This document shows positions 46,013-57,814 of a stretch of 64,000 nucleotides of DNA, one piece after another. Below the pieces are notes generated by a model, which saw only the letters and a program-made list of their open reading frames with translations, searched no databases and was not told the origin of the DNA. The stretch is from Oscheius onirici (Eukaryota > Nematoda > Chromadorea > Rhabditida > Rhabditidae), in NCBI GenBank assembly GCA_932521025.1, contig OW051472.1:930001-994000 (forward strand). The letters run 5' to 3'. The position numbers and the translations under genes were made by a program. Within the stretch, counting starts at the first letter, position 1. Each line of letters begins with the position of its first letter.

Positions 46013-47278
46013 GCTGGCACCATTAAAATACTGGTTATACAGTCAAGTCAAAGTTTAGATCCTTTTTTGAAAGTTCGCTATTTTTCTGGAACCGAACAAA
46101 AGATTGTACGAATTCAAAACGAAATCAAAGAAACCAGTTCGTCCAAAAAAGAACTCGTATAGTCTGTTGGAAAGGCGCCAGACAGGAGACAAGCCCCAAA
46201 AAAGAGGTCTCTGCCACAGCTGATATCGTGTGACCACAAGGTCGTTCCGATACCAGTAGAAGGAGGGGGAAAATTGGCTTGTTTTTAGGCTGGTTACGGT
46301 ATTTTTTGGGGGGAAAAGGAATATATATGAGATGGAATAGATGCTGAAGGTCAGTAAACATTTTGGAGGAGAGTACAGATTGAGGGACAGGGTTCAGTTG
46401 GTTTTTCTCCTCCAAACACAACGGCAGAACTGTCACGTGGAGACTGGCCAAAGAAAGAGAACGAGAGAGAGAGATGGCTGAAAAGATAGCATCTGTGGTC
46501 TCGGCCTTTCATCAATATTTTTCCTATTATGAGTCATTTTTCGAAGAAAAAAAACGGAAAAGAAAACTTCCTTCTCCTCCCTTCAATCATACTGATGATA
46601 CTCACAGACTCTCTGTCTCTCTCACAGTACAGTTGACCTTCACATTTTCGCTTGTTGCGAGCATCAGAGATCTTCTCCGGCTCAACTTTACAACCGTCCG
46701 GATTAAAAGAGCGTTTTCGAGTCAATTTTACGATCTGACGGTTCGGCAACACGGAGAAAAACAGGAAACAAGGCTCTTTGTCCTCTTTTCCTCTGTCTCC
46801 GTGCCCCATAAATCAGTGAAATATCCCCCGGGTCTGAAAATACCTAATTTTCTGTGTATACCGGAAGGAAAACAAGTCGGTTGGTTAAGAGAACCAGAGA
46901 TTGTGTGACGAGGAATCGAAAACAGGAGACCCGAAGATGAATGTCCTGAATGCTGATGAAGGTCTGAAAATTTTCTGTTTTTAATTGAATAGAGGGCTGA
47001 GAGATGGAAAGAGCAAGAAGAAGAAGGAAAAGGGATTGTTGACAGTTCTCTGCAAAAATTTTCAGTGCCCCCTTCCTCATCAACAAGACAATATTAGTGA
47101 TTTTTGGTCACGGCCTCCCAGGTCTTCTTTTCAAAGGCACAGAGTCATTCCGGACGATTGAACACGGGGTGTGAAAGACAGGACATCAGTCACGGACTGC
47201 TGGCATGGAAGGAAAGGGGACAGAGAAACTGTGACTCTCAATTTATTATTTTATTTTTTTATATTTTGTTTATTTCGC

Positions 47279-47604
47279 TTAAAGGGACAGTCCCACTATA
47301 GCCAGATTGGAAAGTTCTGGAAAGCCCGTGCATTCAAACCTCAAATATTGAATTTTCGTGTTTTACTCGTTCTATACTCATTTTTTCGATTTTTACTTGT
47401 TTTCAATAGATTTGTGGTCAAAAATTACCCCTAAAATGAGTGGTTGGACACTAAAAATGGAACTCGATTAGAAACAAGTAGAAATCGAAAAAACGAGTGT
47501 AGAACAAGAAAAACGCAAAAATGAAATGTTGTCGTGGGTTTCGCCACGAAGTTGCCTGATTTCCCCTGTTCACACGTTCACACACAACGGGACTGTCTCT
47601 CTAA
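47279..47604. mobile_element. TTAA MITE, copy C
   Basis: TTAA-AGGGACAGTCCCACTATA at the left and GGGACTGTCTCT-CTAA (one base from TTAA) at the right. The interior matches copy B (TTGCCTGAT, GTTCACACGTTCACACACAA, AATTACCCCTAAAATGAGTG). Confidence 0.75.
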
Positions 47605-47950
47605 TCAAGTCAAAAGCGTGTCGACTAGAGCGTGACTCTCAATATTACAAGTCAATGATAGAAGACTCTCCTGTAAAGTTTTCCCCATATCGTCTTCCCC
47701 CCTTCCAATTTGATTACAATAACAAACAAAGAGGCGCTCTGTTGAGCCGCTTACGCCACCTTCGGCATTTCTTGGATAAATAAACTGTGAGAGAGACGTC
47801 TCTGATCTCTATATTTCACGCCCGATCACGGCGGAGGACACTTTATGAACTGCTATTTGCTCGCAAATTGAGTGAACGTTTGGACTCAAAGACTTGGATA
47901 TCAGATTCTACTGGCTGTATACAGTTAATGTCGCTTACAGGGTGGATATT

Positions 47951-48061
47951 GTTTGTTCAATAAAAAGAGGGCAATACCGTAACCCATTTGGTTTGCCCTG
48001 AAACAACACCGAAACGTTGAATAAGTGGGTTATGGTAATGTCCTCTTTATATTGAACAAAC
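47951..48061. mobile_element. small foldback element
   Basis: GTTTGTTCAATAAAAAGAGG ... TACCGTAACCCA pairs with TGGGTTATGGTAA ... CCTCTTTATATTGAACAAAC. The outer words (TTCAA, AGAGGG, TACCGTAA) resemble those of 43504-43714. Confidence 0.65.
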
Positions 48062-48065
48062 TAAG

Positions 48066-48306
48066 TTCCGTATTACCTCTATTACAAGATGATGTAAAAA
48101 ATACGCAATTACGTATTCACATTTTTTTAGAATAAAGACAACACTTTTCAGCTTTTTGATGTTCTGCAAAGTTGTAGAGGATGTCAGTGGCTACAACTTT
48201 GCAAAACATCACAAAGTCAGAAAATGCCGTCTTGACCCCGAAAGATTCGAATACGTAATTGCGTATTTCTTACTTAAGGTGGTGCTTCTAAAAGAGGTAA
48301 TACGGT
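48066..48306. mobile_element. palindromic MITE, TACCGTA family variant
   Basis: Ends TTCCGTATTACCTCTATT and AAAGAGGTAATACGGTA. Core AAAAATACGCAATTACGTAT / ATACGTAATTGCGTATT and a central AAAGTTGTAGAGG...CTACAACTTTG hairpin. It abuts the preceding foldback. Confidence 0.7.
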
Positions 48307-49640
48307 AGTCATTGCCAAATTTTTAGTCTGCGTATTTTTAGGTACGCGCGGGAACGAATTTCCCATACAACTTCGATTAAAATGGGTACGCGATTTCGCG
48401 TGAATTAAAAAAAAACTAAATTTGGCAACAGCTATAAAAAATCTCTCTGTCCAAAATCGACCAACTGCTTCCCACGGAACAGCTGGTTCCCCGATCACAT
48501 ATCCCAAAAAAAGTGACCCTTGAGCTGGAGCTTACGTAACCAGCTCTTTTCTCCCACTCTGTAGACACACAGAAGCTGAAAAGAAACACGTAGAAACGGA
48601 AGCCCATTCAGTGCCTTTGTTACGGAGACAGCAGCAAGCAAACCGCCGTGTTTACAATCATAGAACAGGAGAAGAAAGAAAGAGGATGGGGGAAAGTTAA
48701 AGGGATTCAGTCTTATCAAAAGTTCGATCTGGTTTTATGACTTTTTGACCGAAAACCACTATAACAAACCGCCCAGACGGTCATTTCGGAGCAAGAGTCT
48801 ATCACTTGATTTTATTGAGAGCCGACGCAGCTGTAACCTTCTTTTGTAGTTTGTCACCAAAAAAAATCAAAAGATTGGGATCAAAAATGATCCGAGCACA
48901 AATCCGGGAAAACATCGTAAAACTAGAGTTAATGTCGTCTGACAGCGGTCTGAATGAAATATTTTACGAGCTCGGCCTTCTCTTTTCGCCCTGAATGGCA
49001 ACATTGGGATTAATCTGACTGAAAGTACTATATGCGACATTGTTTGGGAGGGAGGGAAGTATGGAAAATTTGTTTGTCTCACTGTCTCTCTGAATTTCAG
49101 ACTCTCCGTCTCTGTTCCTCCGTCTCTCTCTCTCTGCCCATACCATTCCATTCAGATCCCTAATCCCCACTCTCCATGATCTCTTTATTACGAAATTAAG
49201 AGAAGGGCAAATGACCGAGTGGGCTGCGAGTGAGACGCAGCGGCGGCGCTGCCCCGACACACACACAGAGAGAAAAGGAACCGGGCTCATAAAAAGCTCG
49301 TAAAGAGGGCCCGAGCAAGTAGTTCGTAAACTAGGCAAATGTGTCACTTTACCGGTCGTCTGACCATCGATTTGGACAGGGATCTTGAGATAAAGTTTAG
49401 ACAAAAAAGATTCGTTTTCTGCTCGTTTACGCGCCCTGCGTTTGCTCTTATGTGTTGAAAAGGAGCCACAACAAACAAACATCCGTTTTCTCTCTCTTTA
49501 GCTCCAGTAGCTGCTACACACACTCACATTAATTTTGCAGGGAGGGACCAATTTGTCAAAATGACACATTGGCAAGATTGCTAATCTGTCAAAAATTTGA
49601 GGCAAGGAGGTGGAAAATGAGCGAGAACGGGGAAAAATAG
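48307..49640. other. intergenic stretch
   Basis: Short ORFs near 48806-48994 (plus) and 48964-49482 (minus) lack family signatures or paired splice sites. Contains CTCTCTGT tracts. Nothing else recognised. Confidence 0.35.
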
Positions 49641-49989
49641 TTAAAGGGACAAAATCAAGTTGAGCTCAAAAGATTGAGCGTGTTTTGCTGATCACCGCAC
49701 TATATAACTGTTAGGGTCGGAAATGTATAGTTTACGAGCTATATCGAAAAGAACAGTTTTGGCTTGGAGTGTGCCGGATGCACACTTTCAAAAGTGTGCA
49801 CTCGCCGTCGAGACTTGTCAATTTAACCTGATTTCGACAAGTTTTGTTTACTTTGAAAATTTAGTATGCATCAGATGTCCTGGGAGCATGTTGCTTGCAG
49901 CTGCACCAGCGAAAGTTCAACATGTCAAAGCTAAATAACTCAAGGTTACTGTAGTTATTGCCTTCGGATGTCCCTTACTGTCCCTTTAA
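49641..49989. mobile_element. TTAA MITE, copy D (divergent interior)
   Basis: TTAA-AGGGACAAAATC at 49641 and CTTACTGTCCCT-TTAA ending at 49989. The interior is unrelated to copies A-C and includes a perfect hairpin GTGCACACTTT/AAAGTGTGCAC-like segment at 49770-49800. Confidence 0.65.
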
Positions 49990-50376
49990 GGGACTGAACT
50001 GAGCCACAAGAACTGAGATTTGATCATTGAGGTCTTGAACAGTTTTGGAGCTATATGTGGGCCGTTTATGAGGATTTTATAAGCCATTTGAGGGTCTGCA
50101 CGGAAATAGACAGGAGGAAAGGAGCAAAAAACCGTTTGGAGACAAAGAAAAAGAGAGACAGAATCTCTGCCTAAAATAACTAGTGGCAGGCTGGTCACAA
50201 CAGAAGGTCCAGGCAGCAGGCGCCAGGCCACCAGTCCAGAGCTCACAAATCTTGCTTACGGGAAGATTCTTTGTTATAAAAAGGGGGTAGTAAACTTGTG
50301 GAGGGCAACAGATTTCGAAATTCTGATGGAAAGAAAATGAAAAAGATGTCAACGATTTCGAATGCCCGCCAAGATT

Positions 50377-50450
50377 TGTCTGCGTGGCCAAGTGGCTAAA
50401 GCATTTGTCTGTTAATCAGACGGTCCGGATTCGATTCCTCTCCCTATTTT
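50377..50450 (+). pseudogene. tRNA-like relic, class II D arm
   Basis: GCGTGGCCAAGTGGCTAAAGC, a strong stem GTCTG/CAGAC, then CCGGATTCGATTCC and a T-run resembling a pol III terminator. The anticodon loop is too short (five bases) and the acceptor stem is unpaired. Confidence 0.45.
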
Positions 50451-51895
50451 TTGTCCTTTCACCGTTCTCATTTCGGCTCTTTTTACGTGTTTTCTTCCCC
50501 AACCCAGAGACCTTTTTTCTATTTACCCACGATCAACTTGCAAAGTTCAAGTCTGCTATCACTTTGGCCTTAACCTCTTCCAAAACAACTCGTGCTCTGG
50601 AAGTGTCCTGGATCAAAAAAGCAGTTCAGATAACTGGCGTTCTCTCTAAAATCTTGAGAGGATGTCTAGCCTGACGAAAGAATGTCAACATTGTCTAACA
50701 GACACTCTCAAGCAGCCAAAAATCAGACATGACGGTTCCACTTTTGTCTCTCAATAAGTTTTGCTTTTTAGGGAACTGGTGGAGAGAATTGGAAGATAGC
50801 CAAGACTGATTGTTCGGTCAAATTGTACCGGTTTTGAGAGGGGAAGAGTAAGTTTTTGGTAGAAAGTGGAGGAAAATGGTTCACTTTGTAGAGAGACAAA
50901 GGGTCAGAGATTCAGAGAGTCAGGGAATCAGTAGTTCAATACAGTATACCCTAGAACCACGACTGGCAGCTCTCACACCACCCAAAATACCAGTCAATCA
51001 TCCTGGAGGAGCCCCATTCCTTGCTTCTTATCTATTGGCCTGTTCCAGGACTACAGAGCTATTCAATCAGAAGCAAACAAGAGACTCTACGGAACCAGTT
51101 AAGAAATTGGAAAGCTTGAAGGAAATAAGTCAGTGGAGAGTGCCTGCAAAAGCATTTTTATATATAAGAAAATATCAGAAGATAAGAGGGTATAAAGGGA
51201 CAGGGCAACGCAACAAACAGCCTGTAAAAATGTCCGAAAAGATGTAAATATTTGGGAGAGATAGGGGAGGAGGGGAGTTTCTGGAAATGTTTTGAGGGAC
51301 CATAAGGAAAAGACAGAGGGCCTCTGAATAAGATCTGGTACAGGAACAGTCAGTAAAAGAGAGTATGAGTCAAGAGTCTAGTAGGATAGAGGTGAATTTG
51401 TGAACAGTAGCGGATAAGATTTGGGACAGTCTGGAAGAGAGACAGAGACAGTCTTTCAAATCCCTTAAAATGGACCTTCTTGAACACGAAAGTACCAAGT
51501 TTTTTGTCAGTTTAAAGTGATCTCTAGACTCGACTACAGCCGCGAAAAGTTCACACATTTACACCCAGAGGCTCCTGGCGGCTATCCATCAGGAAGTCAT
51601 CCCCCACCTGAGCCAGGATACTTTCTGTCTCTCTCACTGGGATGAATTTTTACGGACGCTGAAAAGGGAGTCTCAAGTTGCAGACATGGGTGTACTACAC
51701 GCGAGACGACAATTGATGGCGATAACTTCCGTCTCTCTCTCCCCGTGGAAAGAGTCCAGTTTTACAAATTAAGACTGAACATTGTGTCTGGTGAGAGAAA
51801 AAGGTGGTCTGATGGTCTTTGCCAAAAGCTTGAACAGCTTGAATATTATCTCAAATGTGCTTACAAAAGGCGAGCGGAACGGTGCCGAATTCTTC

Positions 51896-51965
51896 CCCAT
51901 ATAGCGCAGTCGGTTAGAGGTTAGACTGCGCAGCAATAGTATGCAAGTTCGGTCCCACTCGAAGT
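51896..51965 (+). pseudogene. tRNA-like relic
   Basis: ATAGCGCAGTCGGTTAGAGG resembles a D arm, and GCAAGTTCGGTCCCACTCG a T arm. GCGCAGTC and GACTGCGC form an unusual extra inverted pair across the anticodon region. Confidence 0.45.
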
Positions 51966-54171
51966 AAATATTTTTTGCTTTTTTTGTAAACCTCTGTTGA
52001 CCACTTTTTAGCGACTTTTTAGCCGTTTGAATCACATTATTCACCGAGTTTTGAACCAAGGATCAACTTGTTTAGTTGCCTCTCCCAGCCTTATCATCAT
52101 TCGTGAACTGCACTCATCAACACGTGCACTCGTAAAGACGATAGCTACTAAGGCTGGCACGTGAATTTGCTCAAACTGTACAGGGAGACGGAGAGTTTGT
52201 CTATTTCTGTCATTTTTTCAATTATCTCTCTGTCCAATTGTATGAAGAGTACGAGGGGGACAATTACAATATCCATTGTCGAGCGGTCTCGGTGAGTGAC
52301 AGAGTGCAGACTGGGCAATTAAGTGTCCTCTGCCGGTGTATGTCCTGCGTTTTCATATAAACACAGCGTGACATCAATTTCCGTGTGGAGGGCAGTCGAG
52401 AGTCTGGACTAAATTGAGCCTGTCTGGCTGATTGAGTTGTTATGAAAAAAGAGAGACTGGGGGATTCGAGAGATCGATCAGGGGCAGAACTGTTCTAGAA
52501 GAGTCCCTGTCCCTGTCCCTTCCAGAACCTCCCGTCTACTCCACCTTTCTACAAACGAAAGTGAAATGACCCGAAGTGTCTCTCTCCCATCTCCTGATAA
52601 CACTGCCAACTCGACTAGTAAACAACTTTTTCTGTCTAGCTTTCGCAGTTATCTTTTCTGGATAAGAGCCAACTGTGACGGTGCCAAAAAAAGGGGGCTA
52701 AGTAGTCACGAGGACTACGTGGCACCACTGTATATCAGCGTTCAAAAAAGGGGAGAAAGTTCCTGGTTTTGGAGCTTGGATAAGAGAACGAGGGGACCTT
52801 TATGATGCTAGTGAAAAGGCCGTCTACTACCAGAGGTGTTTAATGGGTTCATTGGAATCTTGCCAAATTCTGTCGCTAGTCATTTCCAGATGTTTCGTAC
52901 TGTACTTTCGAATATCTAAAAAAGAGGACAGTAACCAGAAAGCTCCAGTCGCCTAGATGTTCTACAAATCCTTTGGAAATTGGAAACTGGCCGACTACCT
53001 TTATTCTCCAGTGGCTCTGAATTTCGACTACCGGAGAGTCTCGGTACGATCAGTATGTGAAAGAGTACGTAAGTGTATCTAGTTGAGCTCAGTTGAACAA
53101 TCTCTGTACTCATATTCTGTCCAATCGACTATACTGTCTCTATCTCTCTGTCTCTGTCTCTCACTTTCTCTTCCAAGCAATCCGTTCTCTGTCCTCTCTC
53201 TCGCGCAGTTAATCACTATCCCGCCATCTTGGAGAGTCTCTCCACTCTCAAAAAACGGACAGCCGTCAAGATAAACGACTCTGGGTACATTTTGGGTACT
53301 ATCTGGGTGCTGTTGTCCCGGCGCGTGACAGCCTGCTGCTGTTGCTGCTGTCAGGATGGATGGGACCTGGGTACGGAGGCTGAGAAAGACAAAAGGCTGC
53401 CGCCTGATTTATGCTTGAGAGATATTGAGACAGAGAGTCGAGATCTTGTGGTTTGTGTATTGGGGGATCAGAAGCCAGTTTCAGTTTCTTTCCCTCTAGC
53501 CTTCCCCATCATTCCCAATCGGCCGATGTGTAAAACTCTGGAGAGAGAAAAGACAGAGTATGAGTCAAGGGTGAGATACAGAGAGGTAGTACTGAATACT
53601 CTCTGAATATGATCCGATACTTGAGCAGACAGTATGTTGTCAGAAAAAATTAGAGAGTATGAGTCAGGAAGGAAGTCTACAACTGTAGGAGAAATGTGGA
53701 AGACAGTATCAATTTGAGAACAGTACTGGATAAGATCTGAATGAGAAACAGAGAGACAGTACCGGATACTACCTGGATAAGGTCCGGTACAAGAACAGTC
53801 AGAATCATGACGGAGAAATAAGAGAGTAAGACTGAAGAGTCTAGATGTTCAGGAAATAAGTGAGAACCCGTATTATTTTGAGAACAGTTTTGGACAAGAC
53901 CTCGATCAGAAACAGTCCAAAGACAGAGGACATATATAGGATAGAGGAACAGTAAAGCGACAGACTCACCGAATCAAAAGACTATAAGTACTGGAGAGGA
54001 TGCTAAGAGGGACAGAGAGATATCTCCGTTTCAAAAGACCTAGGTATCACTTGGACTAAAAACAGAACACTAGACAGTCCGAAAACTGTCTCCAGAAGAA
54101 AACAGTCTTACTCCGTCATTCGAAAAGCAAGACTCTTTACAAAAGTGCAAAAAGTTGTTATTGTGGCTCTC

Positions 54172-54344
<173 letters not shown>

Positions 54345-54465
54345 GTTTCTCTGTCTCGTTCCAAAGAAGAAGGGCATGTTTGTTGATTTTTCGAAAAGTG
54401 CAAGTTATTCTTTTGAATTGGCATGTTCGACATGAGAGGGAAACAGATTGCGGGAAAACAGAGAA

Positions 54466-54466
<1 letters not shown>

Positions 54467-54514
<48 letters not shown>
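54467..54514 (+). repeat. (GGGACA)n hexamer array
   Basis: About eight tandem copies of ACAGGG/GGGACA, 125 bp from the CT tract. G runs are three long and regularly spaced. Confidence 0.95.
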
Positions 54515-57465
54515 GTCAGAGACTCTAATCTTTTGCGCCTAATGAGAGAGGCAAAAGTGTTGCGAAGACGTTGTGGTTCATTTGCGAAACCGGCTGTTCT
54601 CAGGGTCACCCCGGTCTGGCTGTGTGGGTTCGGCGTCCAAAATGGCAAAAGGAAAATACATACACGGGGATCTTTGTACCAGACCCCATCTAAAGGTCTC
54701 ATGAATAGCCAATGGGAACACATGACGTCTTTCTTGTTTTTGAGCTCAGCCTTTAAGACAAGGCCATTATTCTGGCTGGCTTTTCGGGTGGTCTTTGGAG
54801 TTCATTGGGCTCAGCCCTTCAAGCCAGCAGACGCTTACAAGACTAGGGAGAGACAGATAGCAGAGAGATTAGGGGAAAAGGGAACGGAGTGGGGGATTAG
54901 AAGAGTTAGGAACATGGGGGTCTTGGAAAGGTCCTGGAATTGGAGTCAAGAGTCAGGAAGTCTACTGGAAAATGGAGAGGTGGACTGAACAGTAAAATTA
55001 AACGATCTGGAAGCTCGTGGACTAGCAAAGGAGTGAGTCAAGAGTCAGAAAGTCTATTGGATGAACAGAGAAAGTATAAGGGACAACTGGATATGAGAGA
55101 GTATGACTGGATACTGAACCAAATAGTAAGAGAAAGGTACTCAGGGATTCAACAGTCGGGATCTCTACTGGAAGAGAGCAGAACAAAGAGTCTGTATATC
55201 CATTAGACTGTAGAGAACAAATCAGAGGATATGTTAGAGAGTCAGAGAGATAGACTCTGGTTCTCAGTACTAGACCACACTCTTCAGTTTAGGGTCGAAT
55301 TTATTGAGAGAGGAAATGTCCAGAGAGACATGAACTGATTGTAAACGTCTAATCTCCGAGCAGTCTCTGGAATTGGACTCTTCTCTTACTAGACAGGGAG
55401 AGTACAGAGACAGCAAGAGGTGAGTACTGTAGTCCTGCTGTCAGAACAGGTAGAGTCGAAACAAGATAATGGTTGTACTGCAGTAGGCGCCTCAGTTCGT
55501 GCAATAGCCGCCTCAGTTCGTTCAAACTTCCTTGAAGTTTCGTTTTTCTCTATTTTTCTTCTATTTTCCACATTTCTAAGCAAGTTTAACGAGTTCTGTA
55601 TGTAAAATAACCTCCTGGACGTAAAATTTGGTCGAAAATAACATGAAAAAGACGCTTTCCCTTCAGAAGCCGTTCTCGGTAATTTTCCTATTTCTGACTT
55701 TTGTTTCGACCAATGTGAACACCAAGGGGGTTGTTTTACACGCTGAATCGATTAAACACGGTTAAAAACGTGGAAAATGAAAGGAAACAGGTGAAAAAGC
55801 AAGATATATATGCAATTTGGAAAATCGCGCCAATTTTTTGAACGAACTGAGGCCCCTACTGCAGTACAACCAAGATAATGTTTTGGACGATTATTTGAAC
55901 TCGACTGGACAGAGTACTAATCTTCTCTTCACTGACTCTGTCTCTGAACTGACATCCTCTCTCTATCCAGTTCAGTACTCTGGGCTGTCCACCTACGTAC
56001 TGTGACTCACTCTCTCTCTTCAGATGCCAGAACCGGATGACATTCGGAGAAAGAAAGAGACGAGACCTCTGATAAGAAGAGGACAAAGAGGTCACCGCCA
56101 CGTGGCTACGTGTGTGTGCCAACGGGATAAAAATGGAAGAAGACGAACGGCAGAAAACAATTAGGTCATCCTCTGACATTGAAAGGGGAACCATGTTTAT
56201 AGGGTAGCGAGGTGAAAGCTGTGTACTAGAAGAGGGGAAACAACAAGGGAGAGGGCATCTCTCATCTAGTAAACAAGGGTAGAGAGAGGGGGACAGAAAG
56301 GCTCAGAGACAGAAAGACAGTAACCAGAATACCGAAAACGATTCGGATCTGTTTGTGACCGTCCCCCCATCTCTCGCCTTTGCCTAGATTAATTACCCTG
56401 TTAGGGAACGGAGATGCTGGATCGTAGACCATTAAAAGGAGACGTAGTCTTTGATTCTTGACAGAATTCTTTCATCTTAGCCGATCTCATGTTTCCCGCC
56501 AAAATTCGCTTCAGAAGCGAAGTCACAACTTCTTTGTAAAGTCTTGAGAAAGATCTTTAGAAAAACTTCAACTTTATCGCTTTCAAGCTTCAGTCGTCAG
56601 AGCAACAGCATCAGGAACAACTCGTCTTCTTCGCTTCCCCTCAGGTCAGTATTTTCTACTCTTCTCACAGAGGAAATTGCTAACAGTAGCGCCACCCATT
56701 TTCTTGCTAATTTGTTGTGGAATTGAGACGGCAAAAACAGACAGCTTGCTCGTGAATCCGCCACTTGCTCGCAGCCATCGTCAAGATGGTTCGTCCGGGC
56801 TCAGTCTTCCCGGTTCTGAGGGTACTTCCTTGAATCCACAGCGGTGTTTGGTACAGTTCTTGGAAACCTTCGGAGCTACTGGGGAAGACTGAAAGTGCTC
56901 TTTTCCTGCGCGAAAGTCCTTTTTGACTAAAATAGGCAGAAGTAGAGCTACTTTCCTCAGAACTATGCTTGTTTACTCTTTCAGGAACGTGGGATCATCC
57001 AGGCTTCATCGAGAACATATGCGGAAAGAGAGCATGAAGAGGAGAAGAGACTGTCCATTTGGATGGAAATCCTACTGTAACTGAACCAGAGCGTGGAACT
57101 GCCGGACAAGGGAGATTCGGAAGCCTCTACTGTCTCAGAGACAGAGTATGAACCGAGCTATGCCACTGTCTTTGGAAAGAAATCTGACAGAGAATCAGTA
57201 ACGGCTATTTCGGAGCAACATGGACTATCCAAGGTCAGTGGAATATGTTTTTATGGCCTGCAGGCGTAAAAGTCCTGTATGTTTTCTCTTGTTCTGTTTT
57301 TGTTCTGGTTCAGTTCCAGCGTGTAATTCCTTGACACCCGTTTCCCATAGTCTATTCTTGCCCCTTGTCATATACGGAACCCTGTTATATATTTTAAGTG
57401 TTCCATGTCGTCTCTTACTGCTCCTTTTCTCGACTGTTCCTATTACCCCCTTTTTCTTCCGTACC
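54515..57465. other. gene-poor stretch with a hAT-like MITE and coding-like bits
   Basis: Degenerate GAGTC tracts at 54920-55430. The MITE is at 55471-55871. AP-1 heptamers lie at 55034 and 56003. Between 56560 and 57230 (plus) several short open stretches end at donor-like sites, but no consistent multi-exon reading is possible. Confidence 0.35.
55471..55871. mobile_element. hAT-like MITE with 8-bp target duplication
   Basis: Begins GGTTGTACTGCAGTAGGCGC and ends CCCCTACTGCAGTACAACC. AAGATAAT flanks both sides (55463-55470 and 55872-55879). The left terminal repeat carries a doubled CGCCTCAGTTCGT word. The inner part resembles the foldback at 5190-5430. Confidence 0.85.
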
Positions 57466-57814
57466 GTTTTTGGTACTTGTGAACTACATAGACGCAAAAT
57501 CAACAAAGTCCATAAGTCATAGAAACTAATTGATAACTGTCCAAGTGGTGGCGAGCAGTCCCTCGATGGGTCTTATTTCTCCACTTCGCCGATCCCCAAA
57601 GGCCAAAAGGTAGAAGGCGATTCTGCTGAAGTAGACGAACAGCTTCTCCTTCCGTACTAGGTAGCGAAAAAAATATTCATGATGAGTAAATTATTTCGTG
57701 GCAATTTAAATTAAGTCAAAATTATTACGATGTCAAAGCAATAGTAACAAATTATTATAACTTATGGACTTTGTTGATATTGCGTCTAGGCAGTTCGCAA
57801 GTACCCTGTTTTTC
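57466..57814. mobile_element. foldback element with 55-bp arms
   Basis: GGTACTTGTGAACTACATAG...CAAAGTCCATAAGT and the complement of ACTTATGGACTTTG...GCAGTTCGCAAGTACC. The loop (57530-57750) contains a 39-codon open stretch beginning SGGEQSLDGS and ending LLLPY before TAG. Confidence 0.65.

Larger units (their letters stand above)
41361..47278. other. gene-poor stretch upstream of the IER-like gene, part 2
   Basis: Includes a complex island at 41550-41700 (CACGGTGCTCCTGTGACC and AAAAGCACCGTGTG form an inverted pair), foldback elements (41954-42424, 43504-43714), a tRNA-like relic (45938-46012) and degenerate GAGTC tracts at 44380-45370. AP-1 heptamers lie at 41508, 41942, 44326 and 46530. No gene supported. 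Confidence 0.45.
49990..54170. other. gene-poor stretch upstream of the IER-like gene, part 3
   Basis: Two tRNA-like relics (50377-50450, 51896-51965). A coding-looking open stretch lies at 51519-51773 (plus; contains LLAAIHQEVIPHLSQ and WDEFLRTLKRES; ends TAA) after TCTCTAG but without ATG or a linked exon. Degenerate GAGTC tracts run 53540-54110, with AP-1 heptamers at 51366, 53571 and 53660. Confidence 0.4.

Noticed and set aside
50377-50450. Functional tRNA at this site
   Set aside because: Five-base anticodon loop and unpaired acceptor stem; only the A/B-box-like parts resemble a tRNA.
51519-51773. 82-codon open stretch with protein-like composition
   Set aside because: Only a weak acceptor (TCTCTAG) and no in-phase partner exon; kept as a note in the regional entry rather than as a gene.
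56985-57075. Cyclic neuropeptide precursor ending KRRRDCPFGWKSYCN in one frame
   Set aside because: Attractive dibasic-plus-two-cysteine pattern, but it is one of three short open frames in the same exon-like segment, with no signal-peptide exon in phase.
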